This document shows positions 9,885 to 16,583 of a DNA stretch of 34,620 nucleotides, in pieces. Source of the DNA: Oscillospiraceae bacterium (GTDB taxonomy: Bacteria; Bacillota; Clostridia; Oscillospirales; Acutalibacteraceae); the NCBI GenBank assembly GCA_015065965.1, contig SVPH01000027.1, forward strand, positions 1-34,620, read 5' to 3'. Position 1 is the stretch's first letter, and each line of letters begins with the position of its first letter. A model generated the notes under the pieces. It did no database searches. It worked only from the letters and a program-made list of their open reading frames with translations, and was not told where the DNA came from. A program made the position numbers and the translations under genes.

Positions 9885-9915
9885 TTTTAAACAAACTGTT
9901 CATTCTCATTGTCAT
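9850..9915 (-). CDS. 21-aa leader peptide or microprotein
   Basis: Tiny ORF, 21 codons plus TGA, beginning MTMRMNSLFK, continuing TEVLCPLG and ending ISL. Support for translation is good: AAGGAGG lies 8 nt before the ATG at 9915, one of the best ribosome sites in the window. A near-consensus promoter ends about 29 nt upstream of that, and a strong terminator follows the stop by about 20 nt. It has one cysteine, no signal peptide, and I know no family for it. Because codons 11-15 overlap the antiterminator segment, I favour a regulatory leader peptide for the ABC/DUF1854 operon, comparable in arrangement to the BmrB leader before bmrCD in Bacillus subtilis. An independent microprotein gene is the alternative. 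ATGs at 9909 and 9903 are less well spaced. Confidence 0.6.
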   Translation of the reverse strand: MTMRMNSLFKTEVLCPLGISL

Positions 9916-9950
9916 CGTGTCCGCCTCCTTTCTGTGATATCGTTTTATTC

Positions 9951-9980
9951 AGTATAACCCTATGTTATTTTGTTTGTCAA
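9951..9980 (-). promoter_or_regulatory. Promoter of the leader transcript
   Basis: Minus-strand TTGACA, 18 nt, TATACT, starting 13 nt after the stop of the ketopantoate reductase gene. The transcript would begin near 9944 and reach the leader ORF after about 29 nt. Confidence 0.75.
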
Positions 9981-9992
9981 GAAATTTTTCCC

Positions 9993-11009
9993 TTAAAGCA
10001 AATCATCGAACAGTTTGATGTTTGACTGTTCAAGTTTAAGTTCGCCTGACTGCTCTTTTTTAATAATTTCAACAATTCTGTCATTAATCGGTGTGGGGAT
10101 TCCGCATTTTCTGCCCCATTCGCAAACAACACCGTTGATTGCATCAACCTCGCAGGGTTTGCCGTTGCGGATATCCTGAAGCATTGAAGGAATTATATCC
10201 TTATGTTTTTTCATTGCAATGGGGATAAGAAATTCGCCGAGTGCACGCTTAATCGGATTTGTATAATAGAAAAGTTTTGTTATATTTTTGCCCTGAACAG
10301 GCGCAAACTCTGCCCCTGCGGCATGGCCTACATCAATACACTCCTTCATGCAGCGGATTGCAACCTTGCGTGCATACGGGTCGCCCGTAACGGCGCCGAA
10401 AGTTCCGCCGACAACAGTTCCGAGGCCGGAGAAAGTTGCATTAATAAGAAGTTTTGACCATCTTGTGCCGATAAGATTCTCTTCAAAATGAACAGGACAC
10501 ATCTTTTCAAGAAGTTCGGTTACCGTCTTAACCTGCGCATCGGTTATGCCGTCCATTTTACCCATATGATACGAAAGACTGTCAGGCTCGCTTGTGAGAA
10601 CGCATTCACCGGGAGCAGCAAGGTTTGCACCCCATTCAACAGCGCAGCCCATAGTATGCTCTTTACCGATTATTTCGGCAATTCCCGGCTCGGGAATACC
10701 GTTCTGAAGTGTGACTATAACACCGTCATCAGTAAGAAACGGTTTTAAAAATGTTACAACTTCGGGATTATGAAGTTGCTTTGTCATAAGGAAAATAACA
10801 CTGTATTTTCCGCTCATTTCATCAGGCGTGATTGCGTTTACGGGAACTGTCATTTCAACCGTACCCGTTATTTTTGCGCCTTTTTCTCTGAGTGCGGCAA
10901 CATGAGCCTTATTACGGTTGACAAGTTCAACCTCTGCTCCGTTTTTTGTCATGTAAGCGCCGAGAACCGTTCCGAGTGAACCTGCGCCGTAAATTGCAAC
11001 TTTTTCCAT
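9993..11009 (-). CDS. panE: 2-dehydropantoate 2-reductase (ApbA/PanE family)
   Basis: 338 aa, slightly longer than the usual 290-320. It is an NADPH-dependent reductase of the ketopantoate step in pantothenate/CoA synthesis, or of a related 2-oxo acid. The N-terminal Rossmann motif GAGSLG is at 8-13. The interdomain signature WSKLLINATFSGLG carries the expected catalytic Lys (K186) and Asn (N190). No other pantothenate gene is nearby; it follows the GH43 gene by 15 nt and probably shares its promoter at 11963-11991. Because paralogues of this family are common and act on unclear substrates, the pathway assignment is less certain than the family. ATG 11009 has AAAGGAT about 8 nt upstream. Confidence 0.82.
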   Translation of the reverse strand: MEKVAIYGAGSLGTVLGAYMTKNGAEVELVNRNKAHVAALREKGAKITGTVEMTVPVNAITPDEMSGKYSVIFLMTKQLHNPEVVTFLKPFLTDDGVIVTLQNGIPEPGIAEIIGKEHTMGCAVEWGANLAAPGECVLTSEPDSLSYHMGKMDGITDAQVKTVTELLEKMCPVHFEENLIGTRWSKLLINATFSGLGTVVGGTFGAVTGDPYARKVAIRCMKECIDVGHAAGAEFAPVQGKNITKLFYYTNPIKRALGEFLIPIAMKKHKDIIPSMLQDIRNGKPCEVDAINGVVCEWGRKCGIPTPINDRIVEIIKKEQSGELKLEQSNIKLFDDLL

Positions 11010-11024
11010 AATAAACTATCCTTT

Positions 11025-11945
11025 CTATTCTGCAACCCCAAAGGCTGCAACAAGTCTTTCATATTCTTCATCTGTAATGGCAACAACCGAGCCGTGGCGC
11101 GGTCTTACACCGTCAAAACTGTAATCATCGCGGCTGACCGCTTTGAAATTCTCCATATCGGTTGTCATCTGCATAAAAAATCTGCCCGTACCGTATTCAT
11201 CCATTATCATTATCCATGAATCGGTACCCGTTACCTGATACATCGAACTGCCCTCAACACCCTCTTTTGAAAGGGAAACAACAACGGGCTTGTCCTCATA
11301 AGGACCTGTCAGCGATTTTGACTTGACATAAGCAATTGTCTGGTCTTCATCGTGTTTGAAATAGAGGTAATAATATCCGTTGTTTTTATTGAAAATTATA
11401 TCACCGTCAATTGTCTGAATTCCTTTTCTTTCATATAGAAGTTGAGGCTTTGTAATACTTTTGAAATCATCGGTATACGCATAATACATAGCCGCAACAT
11501 CGTTTTGAACGGTTGAATTAGCCCAATACACCATGTATGCGCCCTTATTTTCATCCCAAATCGCCTGAGGCGCCCAGGCACGGGTAGTATCCGCAAAATC
11601 TCCGCCAATTTCACGCATATCAATAATTGTTTCGTCAGTCCAATTCACAAGGTCGGCAGACTTCCAGGTAACAAGAGCATGGTTTGATGTCCATCCCTCT
11701 GTGCATTTCATATCCGTTCCGATTATGTAATAGCATCCGTCCTGCCCTTTGAGTATATAAGGGTCACGGACACATTTTTTGCCCTTTGTCTGAATAATAA
11801 TCGGCTCATTGTTATTAAGCGGTTTAAAGTTATAGCCGTCTTTGCTGACTGCAAAATGAATCCTCTCCTGCTCAGGTTCGTTACCTACAAACTGACAGAA
11901 AAGATATTTGCCAAAACAACTTTTAACAGGCTTTGCATAATCCAT
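11025..11945 (-). CDS. Glycoside hydrolase family 43-type, cytoplasmic
   Basis: 306 aa five-bladed beta-propeller. Family residues appear in order: VRDPYI with the likely general base D61, WAPQAIWDENKG near 124-134, TIDGDIIF with the pKa-tuning D180, and EGSSMY with the likely general acid E231. GH43 enzymes invert configuration and act as arabinosidases, arabinanases or xylosidases; this one is unusually short and has no accessory beta-sandwich. The longest frame extends to 12074, but the added N-terminus is AT-rich and its start overlaps the divergent promoter region. The ATG at 11945 has AGAGGTGA immediately upstream and lies just behind a good promoter, so the short form is preferred. No signal peptide. 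With the GH51 enzyme it suggests intracellular processing of arabinose-containing oligosaccharides. Confidence 0.85.
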   Translation of the reverse strand: MDYAKPVKSCFGKYLFCQFVGNEPEQERIHFAVSKDGYNFKPLNNNEPIIIQTKGKKCVRDPYILKGQDGCYYIIGTDMKCTEGWTSNHALVTWKSADLVNWTDETIIDMREIGGDFADTTRAWAPQAIWDENKGAYMVYWANSTVQNDVAAMYYAYTDDFKSITKPQLLYERKGIQTIDGDIIFNKNNGYYYLYFKHDEDQTIAYVKSKSLTGPYEDKPVVVSLSKEGVEGSSMYQVTGTDSWIMIMDEYGTGRFFMQMTTDMENFKAVSRDDYSFDGVRPRHGSVVAITDEEYERLVAAFGVAE

Positions 11946-11962
11946 ACACTCACCTCTGTAGT

Positions 11963-11991
11963 ATTTTAACATTTTAAAATCAGTTTGTAAA
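11963..11991 (-). promoter_or_regulatory. Promoter of the GH43-panE unit
   Basis: Minus-strand TTTACA, 17 nt, TAAAAT. The predicted start is only about 11 nt before the ATG at 11945, giving a very short leader that still contains AGAGGTGA. This supports the shortened GH43 start. Confidence 0.65.
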
Positions 11992-12076
11992 TCAAATATA
12001 CAAACTACATTAATGGTCATAATTGCCAAATTTATTTTTTGCTTTTTGTGCATAACATCAAATTTATTCTTCATCC

Positions 12077-12105
12077 TTGTTGTACAGACAAAATAGTGCT
12101 ATAAT
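12077..12105 (+). promoter_or_regulatory. Promoter of the first metallophosphoesterase gene
   Basis: TTGTTG, 17 nt, TGC-TATAAT (extended -10). The -35 is poor but the extended -10 is perfect. It overlaps the artefactual long ORF start at 12077. Confidence 0.65.
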
Positions 12106-12142
12106 GTGTGCGTTAATTTATATTATTAAAAGGAGAAAAAAC

Positions 12143-13342
12143 ATGAAAAAAGCACTTTCGATTATTCTTGCTTTTGTTCTCGCTTTCGGTATGCTTCTGC
12201 CCGCAAGCGCAGCAAACGAAGCAGAAACCAAACTTCAGTTCAATGATGACGGTAAATTCCGCATCATGCAGATTGCAGATATCCAGGACGGTCCTCTTCT
12301 CCTTGAAATCACAAGGAATTACATTGAAGAAATGGTTCGCTACGCAAACCCCGATCTCATCGTTCTTACAGGCGATAACATCTCGGCAGGTGCTTCATCA
12401 CTTGGCATTCACGCCATTGACCTTATTCTCACAGAAATTGCCATTGACAGATTTATGTCCATTTTTGAGGAATACGGTGTTCCCGTTGCAGTTGTTTTCG
12501 GCAACCACGATGCAGAGGAACTTGTAACTAAAGAAGAACAGATGGCAATGTATAATGAATACGACTGCTGCGTTGCAATTGATGACGGCAATGCTCTCTA
12601 CGGTTGCGGAACATATAACCTGCCTATTTATTCATCAACAGATGCAAACAAAATCGCATACAACCTCTGGATGATTGACTCAAACATGTATGATGAAGAA
12701 AATGACGGTTATGACCATGTTCATCAGGATCAGATTGATTGGTACATTAAGACTTCAAACGAACTCAAGGCTCAGAACGGCGGCAAAGTTGTTCCTTCAA
12801 TGATGTTCCAGCACATTATCATCAATGAAATTTACGATGTTATCACAGAAGTTCCCGCAAGCGAAAAAGATAACTACGAATATGTTGAAGAATATAATGA
12901 AGATACAGGCGTAAGCAAATACTATGCCATCATGCCCAAATATCTCAAAACAGGCGAACTCAACGAAATGCCCTGCCCCGGCACAGTTGACAGCAACCAG
13001 TTTGAAGCAGTTGTTGCTCAAGGCGATGTTGTTGCCATGTTCTTCGGTCATGACCACAAAAATACATATGAAGTTAATTATCAGGGCGTTGATATTGTCA
13101 ACACTCCCGGTGTAGGCTTTAACTCCTACGGTGACCACAACAGAGGCGTTCGCATTATTGATATCAAGGAAGGCACAACCGATTACGATACATCTGTTAT
13201 CCGATATCAGGATTACTATGCGGGCGACAAGGCTGCTGCTGAACGTTTTGTTCTTTACGGCGGTGAATTTGAAGTTGCAGACAGAATCGCTGCTTTCTTC
13301 AAATATATATGGTTCAGCGTAACAGCCATTCTTTCATTCTGA
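12143..13342 (+). CDS. Exported calcineurin-like metallophosphoesterase
   Basis: 399 aa with a Sec signal peptide (residues 1-23, LAFVLAFGMLLPASA). It is a two-metal phosphoesterase: motif II LTGDN (D78), motif III GNHD (120-123), motif IV FQHI, motif V GHDH. Motif I reads ADIQ rather than the usual D-x-H, so one metal-ligand histidine is replaced by glutamine (residue 48). The C-terminus ends in a hydrophobic stretch (FFKYIWFSVTAILSF) that could anchor it in the membrane. Start: ATG 12143 with AGGAG 8 nt upstream; the longer frame from 12077 begins inside the promoter and hides the signal peptide. Its terminator follows directly. It is a paralogue of the protein at 14236-15492; substrate unknown. 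Confidence 0.9.
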   Translation: MKKALSIILAFVLAFGMLLPASAANEAETKLQFNDDGKFRIMQIADIQDGPLLLEITRNYIEEMVRYANPDLIVLTGDNISAGASSLGIHAIDLILTEIAIDRFMSIFEEYGVPVAVVFGNHDAEELVTKEEQMAMYNEYDCCVAIDDGNALYGCGTYNLPIYSSTDANKIAYNLWMIDSNMYDEENDGYDHVHQDQIDWYIKTSNELKAQNGGKVVPSMMFQHIIINEIYDVITEVPASEKDNYEYVEEYNEDTGVSKYYAIMPKYLKTGELNEMPCPGTVDSNQFEAVVAQGDVVAMFFGHDHKNTYEVNYQGVDIVNTPGVGFNSYGDHNRGVRIIDIKEGTTDYDTSVIRYQDYYAGDKAAAERFVLYGGEFEVADRIAAFFKYIWFSVTAILSF

Positions 13343-13349
13343 TTAATAC

Positions 13350-13375
13350 GGCGCAGCCTTATGCTGCGCCATTTT
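13350..13375 (+). terminator. Terminator after the first metallophosphoesterase
   Basis: Perfect 8-bp stem GGCGCAGC / GCTGCGCC with a 5-nt loop, followed by ATTTTTAAAA. It sits only 8 nt before the next ATG. Confidence 0.85.
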
Positions 13376-13382
13376 TAAAATT

Positions 13383-14246
13383 ATGACACTTTCTTCATCA
13401 TCAAAAAACAAAATACTGGCCGCCGCAGCAGGCTTAGCAGTTAACCTTCTGCTGTTTTTTACAAAACTCTATGTAGGTCTTTCGGTTAACAGCGTTGCAA
13501 TCTATACCGATGCACTCAACAGCCTTGCGGACGGTGCAATCTGTTTTACTGCAGTAATCGGATTTTATTTTATATCATCAAAAGCAAGCGAAAGATACCC
13601 TTTCGGCACAGGCAAAGCGGAAGATTTGCTCAGCCTTGTGATATCGGCAGTTATAGTTGTCACAGGCGGTGCGTTTGCCTTTATTTCTCTTGAAAGGCTT
13701 ATGTACCCCGTTCCTGTATGGTTTTCATCCGTTTATGCGGTAATTATTGCAGTAACAGCCGTTGTTAAACTGTTTCTTGCTTTGTTTTTCGGCGCGGTTT
13801 CAAAAAAGAATAAATCTCAATCAATAAAGGGATTTGCCGCAGACAGCATTCTTGATTTCTTCATTACACTGTGCACTCTGATTTCATTTACGCTTTCAGA
13901 AAAAATCAGTTTTTCCCTTGACGGTATTGCAGGCATGGTTATCAGCATTGTACTTATTATACAAGGAATAAAAATGACGGTTAGTGCATGCAAAAAAATA
14001 TCGGGCAAACGCGATGATGCACTTTGTGAAAACGCAAAAGCACTGCTTGAAAAAAATGAAAATATTGTTGTTGCCGATATCCAGTGCCACATTTACGGCG
14101 ATGTAAAAATATTCACTGCAGATATATCAGCCAATTGTAAAACTCCAGAAGAAATCGCTGTAATTTCACAAAGACTTAACGAAAAATTAAACAGAGAGTT
14201 TTATTCAAAATTATATATTAATTGGGGAGATAAACATGAAGAATAA
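13383..14246 (+). CDS. Cation diffusion facilitator (CDF) metal exporter
   Basis: 287 aa membrane protein with about six helices, a C-terminal cytoplasmic domain (about 205-287) and the CDF landmarks YTDALNSLADG in helix 2 and FAADSILDF in helix 5. Aligned by eye to YiiP, the transport site is N46-xxx-D50 plus D154-xxx-D158, lacking the histidine typical of zinc exporters; this points to manganese or another metal, as an inference. The start ATG at 13383 has no Shine-Dalgarno sequence and lies 12 nt after the stem of a terminator, so initiation is unusual, possibly leaderless or dependent on read-through. The last 11 bases overlap the next gene, so it is co-translated with the second metallophosphoesterase and patatin genes. 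Confidence 0.88.
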   Translation: MTLSSSSKNKILAAAAGLAVNLLLFFTKLYVGLSVNSVAIYTDALNSLADGAICFTAVIGFYFISSKASERYPFGTGKAEDLLSLVISAVIVVTGGAFAFISLERLMYPVPVWFSSVYAVIIAVTAVVKLFLALFFGAVSKKNKSQSIKGFAADSILDFFITLCTLISFTLSEKISFSLDGIAGMVISIVLIIQGIKMTVSACKKISGKRDDALCENAKALLEKNENIVVADIQCHIYGDVKIFTADISANCKTPEEIAVISQRLNEKLNREFYSKLYINWGDKHEE

Positions 14247-15492
14247 AAAGGGAAAGAAAGTTTTACGCGTTCTCGCCGCTGTTCTTGCAGTTATCGTTGT
14301 TTTTTCGGCTGTAACAACTGTTGTTACGGTTATCGGACTCAACGCAAATATCAACAAAGCGCGCGGTTTTGAAACTGTAGGCAGTGATATAAGAATTGAA
14401 GAAAAGGGAAACGGAGTATGGAACATATACTCGGACAAAGAACTGAAAGTTATCCAGTTTTCCGATACTCATTTCGGCGGCGGTTGGATGTCACTCAAAA
14501 AAGACTCTATGGCAATGAACGCAGTTGCCGCTATGATAAGTGCTGAAAATCCTGATTTTGTTATTTTCACGGGCGATGTTGCATACCCCGTACCGTTTCA
14601 GTCAGGCACATTCAACAACAAATCAGGCGCAAAAATCCTTGCCGAACTCATGGAAACTCTTGGCGTTTATTGGACTGTTTCCTTTGGTAACCATGATACC
14701 GAAGCCTACAGTTATTTCAGCAGGGAAGATATAACCGAATTTTACACCCGGTATCCTCATTGCCTTTTGCGCGACGGCGCTGAAGATGTTGACGGCTACG
14801 GCAATCAGGTTTTCAATGTTATCAACTCTGACGGAATGATAACCCGTTCACTTTTCACATTGGATTCCCATTCATATATTGACGGCGATATTTTCGGCAT
14901 CATGTGGAAATACGACAATATTCACGAAAATCAGATTGAGTGGTATGCCAAAACAATCGAAGATAACAACAAGCACAACCAAATGAAGGTTTGGGCATCA
15001 AGCCACTCTGATTTTGGTCAGAAATACATACATCTTCTCAATGTTCCCTCTTCCGTTTTTCTGCATGTTCCCCTTTCGGAATATAAAGATGCATGGAATG
15101 AATATGTAAACAACGGTTATGCAGACACCGAAAATGTTAAATTCAACTACGGCGCAGCAGGTGAAAGCGGCAAAGTTATTTATCACGGACTCCATGAAGA
15201 TAACCTCTTTGAAACCATGCTTGAACTCGGCAGCACAGACAGCGTATTCTGCGGCCATGACCATCTGAACAACTTCTCCGTTAACTACAAAGGAATTGAC
15301 CTTACATACTCTTTCAGCATTGATTACCTTGCATATTCGGGCATATCAAAACTCGGCTCACAAAGAGGATGCACGGTTATCAACATTACGGAAAACGGCG
15401 ATATTGCATACACCGCAGAAAACTATTATCAGGAAAAATATACTTCTCACTTTACCAAAGAAGAGGTAACAATGCAGGTGCTTGGCGAATGA
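14236..15492 (+). CDS. Membrane-anchored metallophosphoesterase
   Basis: 418 aa with an N-terminal signal anchor (about 10-34, VLAAVLAVIVVFSAVTTVV) after a Lys-rich start, so the catalytic domain is outside the membrane. All five calcineurin-type motifs are intact: DTH (D77, H79), TGDV (D114), GNHD (151-154), LHVP (H277) and GHDH (340-343). The family cleaves phosphomono- or phosphodiesters using two metals. It shares its overall plan with the protein at 12143-13342, but that paralogue has lost the motif I histidine. GGGGAG lies 8 nt before the ATG. It overlaps the CDF gene upstream by 11 nt and the patatin gene downstream by 4 nt (ATGA). Confidence 0.92.
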   Translation: MKNKKGKKVLRVLAAVLAVIVVFSAVTTVVTVIGLNANINKARGFETVGSDIRIEEKGNGVWNIYSDKELKVIQFSDTHFGGGWMSLKKDSMAMNAVAAMISAENPDFVIFTGDVAYPVPFQSGTFNNKSGAKILAELMETLGVYWTVSFGNHDTEAYSYFSREDITEFYTRYPHCLLRDGAEDVDGYGNQVFNVINSDGMITRSLFTLDSHSYIDGDIFGIMWKYDNIHENQIEWYAKTIEDNNKHNQMKVWASSHSDFGQKYIHLLNVPSSVFLHVPLSEYKDAWNEYVNNGYADTENVKFNYGAAGESGKVIYHGLHEDNLFETMLELGSTDSVFCGHDHLNNFSVNYKGIDLTYSFSIDYLAYSGISKLGSQRGCTVINITENGDIAYTAENYYQEKYTSHFTKEEVTMQVLGE

Positions 15493-16334
15493 AAACCGGA
15501 CTTATTCTTGAAGGCGGCGCAATGAGAGGGCTATTCTCGGCAGGCGTCATAGACATTTTTATGGAAAACGGCATTGAATTTGATGCCGCAATAGGTGTTT
15601 CGGCAGGAGCGGCTTTCGGCTGCAACTATAAATCAAGGCAAATAGGCAGAGTTATCCGTTATAATAAAAGATTTGCAAAAGACTGGCGTTTTTGCAGTCT
15701 TCGCTCGCTGATAAAAACAGGCAACCTTTTCGGAGCAGAATTCTGCTATCACACCATTCCCGATGAAATAGATATATTCGACACGGAAACATATCTCGCA
15801 AACCCGATGGATTTCTATGTTGTATGCACGGATGTGGAAACCGGAAAAGCAGTATATATCAATTCCGATGAAGCGGGCGAGGATTCTCTTGAATACTTCA
15901 GGGCTTCAGCATCAATGCCGCTCGTTTCAACACCCGTTGAGATTAAAGGTAAAAAGTATCTTGACGGCGGCATTGCAGATTCTGTACCCATTCAGTATTT
16001 TGAAAGTATCGGTTATAACAAAAATGTTATAATTCTTACTCAGCCGCTTGGTTTTGTCAAAAAGCCGAGTTCTGCGGCAAAACTGATGAAATACGCTCTT
16101 AAGCAATACCCCATGATTGCAAAAACCATGGAAAACAGGCACAATGAGTACAACGAAACGCTTGCATACATAGCAGAAAAAGAAAAATCAGGCGAAGTTC
16201 TTGTTATCCGTCCTGAATCCGCTCTTGATATAGGCAGAACAGAACATGACCCCGAAAGAATGCAAAAGGTCTATGACCTCGGCAGAGCAGCCGGAGAAAA
16301 ATATCTCGATAAAGTAAAAGAATTTATAAAATAA
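15489..16334 (+). CDS. Patatin-like phospholipase
   Basis: 281 aa cytoplasmic acyl hydrolase. The oxyanion motif GGAMRG is at 9-14, the nucleophile elbow GVSAGA places the catalytic Ser at S38, and DGG places the Asp at D159, completing the Ser-Asp dyad. The family hydrolyses glycerolipid acyl esters. The start is the ATG overlapping the upstream stop codon (ATGA); the longer frame from 15369 runs inside the metallophosphoesterase gene and is rejected because MKTGLILEGG is the usual family N-terminus. Grouping with a surface phosphoesterase suggests lipid or phospholipid turnover, which is only contextual. A terminator follows. Confidence 0.93.
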   Translation: MKTGLILEGGAMRGLFSAGVIDIFMENGIEFDAAIGVSAGAAFGCNYKSRQIGRVIRYNKRFAKDWRFCSLRSLIKTGNLFGAEFCYHTIPDEIDIFDTETYLANPMDFYVVCTDVETGKAVYINSDEAGEDSLEYFRASASMPLVSTPVEIKGKKYLDGGIADSVPIQYFESIGYNKNVIILTQPLGFVKKPSSAAKLMKYALKQYPMIAKTMENRHNEYNETLAYIAEKEKSGEVLVIRPESALDIGRTEHDPERMQKVYDLGRAAGEKYLDKVKEFIK

Positions 16335-16337
16335 GAA

Positions 16338-16368
16338 ATCACCCTGCGGACAAAATCCGTAGGGTGAT
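16338..16368. terminator. Shared terminator between patatin and feo genes
   Basis: 13-bp stem ATCACCCTGCGGA / TCCGTAGGGTGAT (one G-T-type mismatch) with a 5-nt loop, between two convergent genes. The T-tracts are weak on both sides. Confidence 0.7.
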
Positions 16369-16388
16369 ATTGTTTGTATATGAAAATA

Positions 16389-16565
16389 TCATTTTTTATC
16401 AGTTTCAACTGAACATCCGCTGCAGCCGCAACCGCAATTTCCGCCGCATGTGCCGCTGTCGGGGCAGCCGATGCACTTCTTTCCGCTTTTCTTTGCTTTA
16501 TAAACATAGAGAGCGGCAACTCCGACAATTACAACAATTATTGCTATTATAATGATATTTTTCAT
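16389..16565 (-). CDS. FeoB-associated Cys-rich membrane protein
   Basis: 58 aa: one N-terminal membrane helix (IIIIAIIVVIVGVAALYVY), a Lys-rich stop-transfer (KAKKSGKK), then a cysteine- and glycine-rich tail (CIGCPDSGTCGGNCGCGCSG) with nine cysteines between residues 31 and 51. This matches the small protein family that routinely follows feoB in Firmicutes. Its role in ferrous iron uptake is unproven; metal handling at the cytoplasmic mouth of FeoB is a reasonable inference. AAGGAG lies 8 nt before ATG 16565, and the gap to the FeoB stop is 18 nt, so it is the last gene of the feo operon. Confidence 0.9.
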   Translation of the reverse strand: MKNIIIIAIIVVIVGVAALYVYKAKKSGKKCIGCPDSGTCGGNCGCGCSGCSVETDKK

Positions 16566-16583
16566 GAGGAGTTCTCCTTGATT

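Noticed and set aside
9775-9957. Plus-strand 60-codon frame across the leader region
   Set aside because: No ribosome site, and it spans the terminator hairpin; the minus-strand 21-codon ORF explains the region better.
12077-12142. Longer start for the first metallophosphoesterase
   Set aside because: It begins within the -35 box of the promoter and would bury the signal peptide; ATG 12143 has a ribosome site.
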